Origin: Siphonobacter sp. SORGH_AS_0500
GTDB taxonomy: Bacteria > Bacteroidota > Bacteroidia > Cytophagales > Spirosomataceae
Assembly (NCBI RefSeq): GCF_002838835.1
Contig: NZ_NHPP01000005.1
Location: 272,102 to 336,101, forward strand
Length of the DNA stretch: 64,000 bases
Direction of reading: 5' to 3'
A model generated the notes under the pieces. The model was not told where the DNA came from. It did not search any database and worked only from the letters and a program-made list of their open reading frames with translations. Positions 8,856 to 15,654 of this stretch are shown one piece after another; position 1 is the first letter of the stretch; every line of letters starts with the position of its first letter. A program made the translations under genes and the position numbers.

Positions 8856-8866
8856 GGATGCTGTTT

Positions 8867-11617
8867 TTAGAAAGTGACAGAAAGGCGGGCGAAGGGCTGA
8901 ATCCCTGCACTGCCGTTTTGAATCCCAACTACCGTCGGATTACGCAGGCTGACTACCTGAGAATAATCGCCGAGCTGATTAAAGAGGTTATTGACACCAG
9001 CCGTTACCTGAATGGCCGAAGAAACGCGGTAACCTACCGAAGCGTCCGTTACCCAGATAGGATTGAGTTTTTGGAAGAAATAATCAGGTCGGGGGAAGGT
9101 GGCATTCAGGGCTGTAGCCGTAGTAACCGATCCGAAATATACCGTGCGAAGCAGGTAATTAAAACGTCCCTGACGGTAGAAAGCCTGAAGTGTAATTTTC
9201 TGACCGGGAATGTTGGAGGTAACCCGGGCCTTTTCGCCTTCGTTAAAAATAATGTAACGATAGGCTTCCAACCCTTTGGGTGTATGGACATTGGTTACTT
9301 CATTCTTTACAAAGTTGCCTCCCACCAGAAGCGTTAACTGACCACTGCGGAAGGGTGTTTTATAACTTCCTGTAAACTCAATACCCTTCGTGCGGGTACT
9401 AAAGGAGTTATAGAAAAACTTGGCCTGTGTCGTTCCCGTTTGCACGAAGAGGGTACGTACTTCCAGGGGTAAATTGGTATCGGTTGCTGAGAAGTTACCC
9501 GTATTGCCTACCCGATTGTTCACCTCAACCAGATACGCATCCGCTGTTAACTCCAGATTCCGAACGGGTTGGGAAGTAAACCCGAAGGTGTACCCTTTTG
9601 ATTTTTCAGGCGTTAGGGAAGGGAACCCTAATGCCCGGGTAGCGGCACTTTTGTTGGAAGCCGTTACCTGATCAATAGCCCGGCCCTGCTGGAAACTCGT
9701 GGACGTTTCGGTATAATAGAACTGAGCCAGATCGGGGGCCCGGAAGCCGGTGTTATGCGAAGCCCGGATGCTTAACCAGTTGCTGAATTTGTAACGGGTG
9801 GCTACTTTATAGGTGGTTACGTTTCCAAAATCTGAAAAATTCTCTACCCTAAAGGCCCCCGACAGTAACCAGTTCTGGGTAAGGTTTGCTTCTAGGTCCA
9901 GGTAACCCGCTGAAATGGCCCGGTTTACATTGACCTCGTTGGCTGGACGGAATCCGGCGTGGATTTGTGAGCCGGGCGAAAGACCGTTTAGACCAATGCT
10001 GCCTGCATTATTCAGGTAAGGAATACCTGCCGTCGTGGTATCAATGTCATAAATCGTGCGTAAATCGGCTTTGCTGTAGGATGCTTCCTCTCCCGCAATG
10101 ATCTGATAGGTTTCCACCCGGTACTGGGCACCCAGGGCAACGTTCAATCCTTTCAACACCCGATCAAAGTAACGACTGAAATCAAGGCTGGCCGTGTTTT
10201 GACTGGCGTTATACTTTCCTGCGTCAAACGTAGTTGGGCTTTTCAAACCCAGACTAGCATTGATGGAATTGGTGATGACGTTACCGAAATCATTCTTCCC
10301 ATAAACATTCGAAAAATCAACATTCCACCCGTGTACTTTTCCTTTAATGCCCAGCGTCAGAGACTTATCGGTGATGATGTTTTCCATCGCGGGTAGAAAA
10401 CCGTCGGGGTATAAAAACGAGTTGGTTCGCTCACTCCAGCCGGGCAGACGATAGACTGCCGTAAACTGTGAGTTGCGGTGACTGATTCCGCCAAAAGCAT
10501 AGATTTCCGCTTCTTCTTTCAGGGGAATGGCCGCGTTGAAAAAGAGTAACGCGTCTTTGGCTTTGTTAGAACCGCCACCGCGTTGATCAAAAAAGTGCCG
10601 ATCAATGCCTCGCTTGGCGAGGATAGCCTCATCAATTTCTTTGGTATAAATGGCATCGTAAGCCCGGGTATTGGCTCCTCCGCCGTAAATCGGGCCGTTG
10701 TACAAACCCGAATCGTCTTTGCCGGGAGTCAGGGAAATTCCTTGCGTGGCAAATTCAGCCGTTGCATTGAAAAAACCGCCTTTGTTACCCAGCGAAAATC
10801 CATAATTGGCACTGGTTCGCGTCGTAGTTCCATCGCCGCGACGCCGCGTGCTGACGGTTGAGGTTGCCGTTAGTTCGTCGGTGCTTTTCCGCAAAACGAT
10901 GTTAATAACCCCGGCAATCGCGTCTGAGCCGTATTGAGCAGCGGCTCCGTCCCGGAGTATTTCCACGCGTTCAATCGAACCCGTTGGAATAGAGTTCAGG
11001 TCATAACCCGTAGCTCCGTTGCCCAATCCACCCCAGTTAACATTAGAGCTTTTATGGCGACGTTTGCCGTTCACCAGTACTAAGACCTGATCTACGCCTA
11101 AACCCCGTAGCTGCGAAAGATTCAGGGCCGAACCCGCATCCCCGGCATTACTGCCATTGACCGAGTGAAAGGAAGGCGAAACGTATTGCAGAAGTTGGGT
11201 AATACTCACTTGGGGAGCCGATTCTTTCAAGGGTTTCAGATCAATTACATCGACGGGAACGGGAGAATCTGTTCGGGTACGACTGGCGTTTCGGGAGCCT
11301 ACTACTTCAATTTCACCCAATTGATTCGCCAAAGATTCCAGCCGGATGACGTATTGATTCGACTCATTCAGAGCCACTTCCTGCGTCTGGTAACCGATGG
11401 CAGAAATAATAAGGGTAGTCCCTTTATTGAACGTAAGCCTGAAGTTACCCTGGACATCGGTTGAGCTGCCATGTGTGGTATCTTTGATGTAAACAGAAGC
11501 TCCCGGAATGGGACCGCTGTCGGCGGAAGAGCTTACATTACCACTGATAATTCGTTGCTGTGCCTTCGTAGTTAAACTGATAATCAGTAAGAAAGTCAGG
11601 TAAAGATAGTGTTTCAT
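8867..11617 (-). CDS. TonB-dependent outer-membrane receptor
   Basis: The 916-residue receptor has a signal peptide (ending TKAQ), a carboxypeptidase-regulatory-like beta-sandwich (about 22-95, ISGNVSS...GIPGASVYIKD type), a plug domain with the VLVLVNGKRRH and IERVEILRDGAAAQYGSDAIAGVINI signature (about 115-240), and a C-terminal beta-barrel ending in Phe (ARLSVTF). It should import a ligand across the outer membrane using TonB energy. It is not of the SusC length class and has no SusD neighbour; the downstream DUF4397 lipoprotein may be its partner. A CTATAGATT-like motif lies just before the start codon. The substrate is unknown. Confidence 0.93.
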   Translation of the reverse strand: MKHYLYLTFLLIISLTTKAQQRIISGNVSSSADSGPIPGASVYIKDTTHGSSTDVQGNFRLTFNKGTTLIISAIGYQTQEVALNESNQYVIRLESLANQLGEIEVVGSRNASRTRTDSPVPVDVIDLKPLKESAPQVSITQLLQYVSPSFHSVNGSNAGDAGSALNLSQLRGLGVDQVLVLVNGKRRHKSSNVNWGGLGNGATGYDLNSIPTGSIERVEILRDGAAAQYGSDAIAGVINIVLRKSTDELTATSTVSTRRRGDGTTTRTSANYGFSLGNKGGFFNATAEFATQGISLTPGKDDSGLYNGPIYGGGANTRAYDAIYTKEIDEAILAKRGIDRHFFDQRGGGSNKAKDALLFFNAAIPLKEEAEIYAFGGISHRNSQFTAVYRLPGWSERTNSFLYPDGFLPAMENIITDKSLTLGIKGKVHGWNVDFSNVYGKNDFGNVITNSINASLGLKSPTTFDAGKYNASQNTASLDFSRYFDRVLKGLNVALGAQYRVETYQIIAGEEASYSKADLRTIYDIDTTTAGIPYLNNAGSIGLNGLSPGSQIHAGFRPANEVNVNRAISAGYLDLEANLTQNWLLSGAFRVENFSDFGNVTTYKVATRYKFSNWLSIRASHNTGFRAPDLAQFYYTETSTSFQQGRAIDQVTASNKSAATRALGFPSLTPEKSKGYTFGFTSQPVRNLELTADAYLVEVNNRVGNTGNFSATDTNLPLEVRTLFVQTGTTQAKFFYNSFSTRTKGIEFTGSYKTPFRSGQLTLLVGGNFVKNEVTNVHTPKGLEAYRYIIFNEGEKARVTSNIPGQKITLQAFYRQGRFNYLLRTVYFGSVTTATALNATFPRPDYFFQKLNPIWVTDASVGYRVSSAIQVTAGVNNLFNQLGDYSQVVSLRNPTVVGIQNGSAGIQPFARLSVTF

Positions 11618-11631
11618 ATATTAATTTACTA

Positions 11632-11649
11632 AATCTATAGAATTAGTAG
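11632..11649 (-). promoter_or_regulatory. CTATAGATT-type motif in front of the TonB receptor
   Basis: Minus-strand CTACTAATT-CTATAGATT is the third instance of the nonamer in this window. It lies about 15 bases before the receptor start codon (11617) and is part of a near-palindrome centred on TCTATAGA (11627-11648). The first nonamer is degenerate (six of nine matches), so this copy is weaker than those at 6628 and 15519. It may be an operator overlapping the transcription or translation start. Confidence 0.35.
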
Positions 11650-11667
11650 AATAAATGAGTTGAAAGA

Positions 11668-11692
11668 AACCCGAGCAGGGGAAGCTCGGGTT
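11668..11692 (-). terminator. Terminator of the S-box redox operon
   Basis: A 9-bp perfect stem (AACCCGAGC, 7-base loop, GCTCGGGTT) lies eight bases after the di-haem peroxidase stop and is followed on the minus strand by TCTTTC. It separates the redox operon from the TonB receptor downstream. Confidence 0.8.
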
Positions 11693-11699
11693 CATTGAT

Positions 11700-12641
11700 T
11701 TACTTTTTAGTGAACTGATCGTCGGTCAACGCATGCAGAAACGCCTCCAGATCAGTAATGTCACCTTCGCTTAAATTCAGGGGGGTACTAAGAGAGGGGT
11801 CCCGGTTGAAACCATTCTTGACAAACTGGTCGGGATGGTTGTAATAATTAATGACTTCCCGCAGTGTCTTGAACATACCGTTATGCATATACGGAGCCGT
11901 TAAGGCCACGTTACGCAAGCCCGGAACTTTAAAGTGACCCAGGTAAGTACTGTCTTTTACAATCCTGAACCGCCCCTGATCCAGCAAATCCTTTCCATCG
12001 AATAAACCAATGTTCTTGAACCGATCTGCCGTGAAATCTTCTCCTGAGTGGCAATTGGCACAATTGGCTTTACCAATGAACAGATTTCTGCCACGAATGG
12101 CCGAAGCCGACATGGCCGCATCGTCCCCATTGATATACCGGTCATAGGGCGTATTACTGGTTTCCAGCGTTCGCTCATAGGCCGCAATTACCTCTGCCAG
12201 TTGAGTAGCCGTAACGTCTGATTTATAAAGTTTACGAAAAGCCTTTGCGTAAAACTTGTCGCCATTAAGGCGGGATACAGCTTCGGCGATGGGCAAGTTC
12301 ATTTCGGTTGGGTTCGCAATCGGCTCCAGAGCCTGCATTTCTAGAGACGATGACCTCCCATCCCAAAAGAGTTGCAACCGACCTGCCAGATTCATCGCCG
12401 AAGGCGTATTACGTTCACCGGGGGTATTTCGCACACCCAGACTGAAGGACATCGTATCCGCAAAGGCAAATTCGGGTTTGTGACAGGAAGCACAGCTAAT
12501 GGTGCGATCTTCGGAAAGAATAGGGTCAAAAAAGAGCTTTTTGCCCAGTTCTACTTTGCTTAGGGGTTCTTCTGAAGTAATAAACCTGAAGTTCAGAAAG
12601 AGTAATAGAATCCCCCCCAGAGCGAGGAAAAAGACTTTCAT
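11700..12641 (-). CDS. Di-haem cytochrome c peroxidase / MauG family
   Basis: The 313-residue protein has an N-terminal hydrophobic export or anchor segment (about 4-20), then two c-type haem sites: CASCH (C50, C53, H54) and CANCH (C194, C197, H198). The surrounding sequence (LGKKLFFDPILSEDRTISC, GVRNTPSAMN-type, APYMHNGMF) is typical of bacterial di-haem cytochrome c peroxidases. It acts in the periplasm, reducing hydrogen peroxide or oxidising a partner. It is the last gene of the riboswitch-led operon, its start overlapping the stop of the DsbD-N protein by four bases (ATGA). This coupling implies shared assembly or function. Confidence 0.92.
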   Translation of the reverse strand: MKVFFLALGGILLLFLNFRFITSEEPLSKVELGKKLFFDPILSEDRTISCASCHKPEFAFADTMSFSLGVRNTPGERNTPSAMNLAGRLQLFWDGRSSSLEMQALEPIANPTEMNLPIAEAVSRLNGDKFYAKAFRKLYKSDVTATQLAEVIAAYERTLETSNTPYDRYINGDDAAMSASAIRGRNLFIGKANCANCHSGEDFTADRFKNIGLFDGKDLLDQGRFRIVKDSTYLGHFKVPGLRNVALTAPYMHNGMFKTLREVINYYNHPDQFVKNGFNRDPSLSTPLNLSEGDITDLEAFLHALTDDQFTKK

Positions 12642-13120
12642 TGGGCATTTCGGGGATCAAAATTAAACGCTTGTCGGAAAGGAACGCATAAGCCTTTTTT
12701 ATCGTGACAAACCTGACCAGTGATGTAGCCTGTGAAAAAATAATCCAGTTTATCGATTCTGACCTTCTGGCGAAATTCGGCCTGTTTCGTGAAGTAAGAG
12801 ACATTCATTTCCCAGGTTTTGTCTTGCTTCGTTTGGGGCGAAATGGGAACGACCGGACCTAGCACTGAATACGTGCCATTAGATACGAACTCGAAATGAG
12901 TGGGCTGAGGACCTATATCTGCCTTAAAATCAGAAGAGTACAAAGACCATCCTTTTTCAACTTTGGCTCTCACGATGAGCTCTACTTCGTCACCGGGCTG
13001 GAGAGCGGTCTTCGATAGCGAATAATCCCATTCGAGTTGCTGAACGCTTTCCTGAGCCCATAGCGAGGTCACACTGGCTAGTAAAACGACTAGCCTAGTA
13101 AAAATTTTTCTCATAAACAA
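12638..13120 (-). CDS. Stand-alone DsbD N-terminal-like (thiol-disulfide) domain protein
   Basis: The 160-residue exported protein (signal peptide about 1-23, ending LWAQ) consists only of a fold like the periplasmic N-terminal domain of DsbD: LSKTALQPGDEVELIVRA, GWSLYSS, and a C-terminal GQVCHDKKGLCVPF. C138 and C144 have the CxxxxxC spacing of the nDsbD redox pair. The membrane and thioredoxin domains of full DsbD are absent. The start may be the ATG at 13114 rather than 13120. It lies 7-13 bases after YceI and overlaps the di-haem peroxidase by four bases. It may hand electrons to the peroxidase or to haem-binding cysteines (inference). Confidence 0.8.
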   Translation of the reverse strand: MFMRKIFTRLVVLLASVTSLWAQESVQQLEWDYSLSKTALQPGDEVELIVRAKVEKGWSLYSSDFKADIGPQPTHFEFVSNGTYSVLGPVVPISPQTKQDKTWEMNVSYFTKQAEFRQKVRIDKLDYFFTGYITGQVCHDKKGLCVPFRQAFNFDPRNAQ

Positions 13121-13127
13121 GGAAAGA

Positions 13128-13736
13128 TTATCGACTCGCCGAAGCCGTGCCGCCCGCGTTAGCCACTAAGTTTACATCCAGTTCAAAGTCATTGTGGATG
13201 GCTTTGTCACCCAGATTTTCGAAGAAATTAGTCGAACGGAATTTGATATCGTATTTGGTACGATCTACCGGAATTTTAGCTGATGCCGTTAACTGGTTTT
13301 TATCAGCCTTTACCGTGGCAGGAAAGCTTACTTCCTGCGTAATGCCCTTGATGGTTAACTTCCCTTTGACCTGCACCTGACCCGCTGCCTGTGGGGTTAC
13401 CGACGTAATCACAAAGGTTGATTTAGGGTGTTTGTCAACCGCGAAGAAATCATCCCCTTTGAGGTGATTGACTAGCTTCTGGTTGTATTCCTGATCTTTT
13501 AAATCTGTAACCGTCAGCGTGCGAAGATCGCTTTCAAACGAACCGCCTTTCAACTTACCATTATCAGCAATTAGGGTGCCGCTGGTAAGGGTAACGTTGC
13601 CATAGTGTTCACCGGTCACTTTTTTACCTTTCCACACGATAGTGCTTTTCTGGGTATCTACTTTGTAAGTAACCGTAGCCTGAGGCTTTGTAAATGCGAA
13701 TGACGCAAGGGCGAGGAGAGCGAGTACTTTTTTCAT
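13128..13736 (-). CDS. YceI family periplasmic lipocalin-like protein
   Basis: The 202-residue protein has a signal peptide (about 1-18) followed by the full YceI domain: TYKVDTQKSTIVWKGKKVTGEHYGNV at the start, a GDDFF-VDKHPKSTFVITSV core strand pair, a KGKLTIKGITQEVSFPA strand, and the terminal DRTKYDIKFRSTNFFENLGDKAIHNDFEL. YceI proteins form a lipocalin-like barrel that binds isoprenoid or amphiphilic ligands, and they are often induced by stress or found with cytochromes. It is followed within 13 bases by the DsbD-N gene. A hairpin in the 124-base gap upstream (13799-13825) may tune its expression relative to the TlpA-like gene. Confidence 0.93.
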   Translation of the reverse strand: MKKVLALLALASFAFTKPQATVTYKVDTQKSTIVWKGKKVTGEHYGNVTLTSGTLIADNGKLKGGSFESDLRTLTVTDLKDQEYNQKLVNHLKGDDFFAVDKHPKSTFVITSVTPQAAGQVQVKGKLTIKGITQEVSFPATVKADKNQLTASAKIPVDRTKYDIKFRSTNFFENLGDKAIHNDFELDVNLVANAGGTASASR

Positions 13737-13798
13737 GACAAGTTTTGTTTAGGTTTTTGTAAATGTAGTTGATTAGTAGCGAATTATGGTTTTTTAAG

Positions 13799-13825
13799 GA
13801 GTATCGGGTAAACTACCCGATACTC
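13799..13825 (-). terminator. Intercistronic hairpin in the redox operon
   Basis: A perfect 12-bp inverted repeat (GAGTATCGGGTA, 3-base loop, TACCCGATACTC) lies between the TlpA-like gene and yceI. No U-tract follows on the minus strand, so it is more likely a partial terminator or an mRNA-processing/stability element than a full stop. Confidence 0.55.
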
Positions 13826-13860
13826 GAATACATGGCAAATCAACTTTGACGATCGAACGA

Positions 13861-15150
13861 TTATCGTGCGGCCACATCGCTGCTGGCCGGAGCTTCTTCA
13901 GCAATGTATTTGTCCAGGTCTTTATTCCACTTCTTCACGTAGTTTTTGTAGTATTTCCCCGTTACTTCCCCGGTATAACCCGTGTGGATTTGCTTCACGG
14001 TTCCATCCCGACCAATGATGATCGTTGTTGGGAACGCCATCATTTTATTGAGGGCCGCGAATTTCTCGGAAGCCAGTTTTTTATCCGCAATACCACCGAA
14101 GAGAATGTCGTATTCAATACCGTATTTCTCTTTCAGTTTACCCAGCGTGTACTTGGCGTATTCCAGATCATCTTTCTGTTCAAAACCAACCGCGATGGCT
14201 TCTACACCGCGATGTTTATTGGCCTTATACCAGGGGGAAAGAAAAGCCGTCTGATCCGTGCAATTGGGGCACCAAGTCCCAATGATTTCCACGATGACCA
14301 CTTTGCCTTTGTATTTGGCATCGCTCAGTTTTACGGTTTTTCCATTCAGATCGGGGAAAGTGAAATCTAATTTATTCCGACCTTCCTTCAGTTGAGTCAG
14401 AGCATAGGGATCCGGAAGTTCGGCCTTTTTGTTTTTCGTCCACTCCAGCTTTTGAGTAACGTATAACCCACGATCAATTTCGGCGGATAAGGTTTTGTCC
14501 TCGTTGATTTTTCCTTTGATCAATACGGGATTAGGCCCGGTGAAGCCCGAAAGAACAAATTCATTTCCCTGAACAGTCCCCTCCAGTTCACGGGAATCAC
14601 CCACGACCGTCATGATCACGCCCGTCAGTTTATTCCCCTTTTGTTCGAGTAAAGCGACCTGATTCGCAACCGGTTCTTTACTAATGAGTTTGATTTCCCA
14701 TTTCCCGCTCAGGTTAGCCGCTGGTGCAATGTCTTTACCGGGTTCAACGAATCGGTAAGACTTACCGTATTCCGCCGTAAAAGGCAGCGAGTTACCCCGG
14801 AAGCTGGGCACCAGACTACGGTATTCACCCGTGAGGTGGCCGTCGGGGTGAACCTTAGCTACCAGTGCGGCATCGTACGTATTCATTTTAATAAATAAAG
14901 AATCAGAAGCCGTTTGTTTGACGTGGAAGTGATCCTGACGGGTGCCATTGATGAGGGTGAAAGTAGCGTCTTCGGCTTTATTACCCTTTACTTCAAAATT
15001 AAAGGGAACCTTCTGTTCGTTAATGGTGAAAACGCCCCGCCAAACGCCTTCTTTCGGGAATTGAGTTTGCTGAGCCTGCGAAGAAAAACCACTGAGTACG
15101 GACAAAGTAAGGGCCGTGCCTTTCAGGAATGAAATGGCTTTCATTTTCAT
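13861..15150 (-). CDS. Exported TlpA-like thioredoxin-fold protein
   Basis: The 429-residue protein has a signal peptide (about 1-26, ending SSQAQ), a long beta-rich N-terminal region (about 30-250) with no catalytic motif, then an AhpC/TSA-TlpA thioredoxin domain (about 260-400). The domain starts at LDFTFPDLNGKTVKLSD and contains the active site GTWCPNCTDQ (C294, C297) and the cis-Pro segment AFPTTIIIGRDG. It is a periplasmic thiol-disulfide oxidoreductase. It is the first full-size gene behind a SAM-I riboswitch and a cysteine-rich leader peptide, so its level should respond to sulfur amino acid status. Partners further down the operon are YceI, DsbD-N and a di-haem peroxidase. Confidence 0.9.
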   Translation of the reverse strand: MKMKAISFLKGTALTLSVLSGFSSQAQQTQFPKEGVWRGVFTINEQKVPFNFEVKGNKAEDATFTLINGTRQDHFHVKQTASDSLFIKMNTYDAALVAKVHPDGHLTGEYRSLVPSFRGNSLPFTAEYGKSYRFVEPGKDIAPAANLSGKWEIKLISKEPVANQVALLEQKGNKLTGVIMTVVGDSRELEGTVQGNEFVLSGFTGPNPVLIKGKINEDKTLSAEIDRGLYVTQKLEWTKNKKAELPDPYALTQLKEGRNKLDFTFPDLNGKTVKLSDAKYKGKVVIVEIIGTWCPNCTDQTAFLSPWYKANKHRGVEAIAVGFEQKDDLEYAKYTLGKLKEKYGIEYDILFGGIADKKLASEKFAALNKMMAFPTTIIIGRDGTVKQIHTGYTGEVTGKYYKNYVKKWNKDLDKYIAEEAPASSDVAAR

Positions 15151-15279
15151 AAATAGATGTGTTAGAAATAGTTAGGAAATGCACTCGCGTTGAAACGCGT
15201 GCAGAGAAAGAAAGCATATACACCAGTGCAGGCAGGCAGATGCAAATGACTTTCGTGATTAGTTGAGGTTGGACGGATC

Positions 15280-15333
15280 TCAGCAGCAGCAGGTGCAGCA
15301 GCGAGCATTGCAGGCGAATAGCTTAGCGTTCAT
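15280..15333 (-). CDS. 17-residue cysteine-rich leader peptide (uORF)
   Basis: A 54-base frame encodes MNAKLFACNARCCTCCC and stops at TGA. Six of 17 residues are Cys, and the last six residues are CCTCCC. It starts 13 bases after the 3' end of the SAM-I riboswitch core and ends 129 bases before the TlpA-like gene, so it is the first translated unit in the leader. The codons for the terminal cysteines are all TGC, which would make ribosome progress sensitive to charged tRNA-Cys, as in cysteine attenuators. Alternatively the peptide could bind metal or be exported. A stem-loop (15181-15202) between it and the next gene could be the responsive element. I do not recognise a named family. Confidence 0.7.
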   Translation of the reverse strand: MNAKLFACNARCCTCCC

Positions 15334-15345
15334 GGTTGGTTGTTG

Positions 15346-15447
15346 GGTTTATAGTTCCTAAAAATGTTAGGCAGGTTAGCACTGATTCCGTTCAGGAAAG
15401 TTGCTAAGGATTCAAAGAGCCTGTCTCTCCACCTTTCTTTATAAGCC
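15346..15447 (-). ncRNA. SAM-I (S-box) riboswitch
   Basis: The minus-strand RNA fits the SAM-I aptamer in order. P1 is UUAUA pairing with UAUAA at the two ends. Next come the conserved GGUGGAGAGACAGGCUC of P2 and its kink-turn, then UUUGAAUCC and UUAGCAAC. P3 closes as UUAGCA with UGCUAA, with an inner UUUCC/GGAA hairpin. CCUGC follows, and P4 is CCUAACAUUUUUAGG. All four helices form around the junction. It starts about 30 bases after the promoter's predicted transcription start and ends about 13 bases before the cysteine-rich leader peptide. It should switch expression of the redox operon with S-adenosylmethionine level. Confidence 0.87.
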
Positions 15448-15483
15448 GTAACTACTTTTGCAGGGAAGTAATTGAAGACTCTG

Positions 15484-15516
15484 CAAAGATATATACGTGA
15501 AAATACATTATCCAAA
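15484..15516 (-). promoter_or_regulatory. Bacteroidota-type promoter for the S-box operon
   Basis: The minus strand shows TTTG (15513-15516), a 21-base spacer, then TATCTTTG (15484-15491). Both match the Bacteroidota primary sigma consensus TTTG / TAnnTTTG exactly. The predicted start lies near 15477, giving a leader of about 325 bases with riboswitch and uORF. The tandem CTATAGATT motif abuts the -33 element upstream. Confidence 0.7.
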
Positions 15517-15518
15517 TA

Positions 15519-15536
15519 AATCTATAGATTTTATAG
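15519..15536 (-). promoter_or_regulatory. Tandem 9-bp motif (CTATAAAAT-CTATAGATT) upstream of the S-box promoter
   Basis: Two adjacent nonamers end three bases upstream of the -33 box. The same paired arrangement lies before the sulfatase unit (6628-6645). The position suits a transcriptional activator contacting RNA polymerase. The bound protein cannot be named from this window. Confidence 0.45.
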
Positions 15537-15611
15537 ACTAATAACGTTTATTTTTTTAGCCAAACCTATTAATCATTTGTCAATCAGTAGATTGAGAATT
15601 GAGGTTAGATT

Positions 15612-15650
15612 AGGCAGCAGGCATTTATTCAAGCTAGATGCCTGCTGCCT
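15612..15650 (-). terminator. Hairpin after susD-like gene
   Basis: A perfect 13-bp inverted repeat (AGGCAGCAGGCAT / ATGCCTGCTGCCT, 13-base loop) starts five bases after the SusD-like stop. It lacks a clear U-tract but is well placed to end the SusC-SusD transcript. Confidence 0.65.
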
Positions 15651-15654
15651 GTGA

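Noticed and set aside
15330..15515. 61-codon minus-strand frame ending KPNNQP
   Set aside because: It runs through the SAM-I aptamer and the promoter spacer; RNA structure explains the sequence better.
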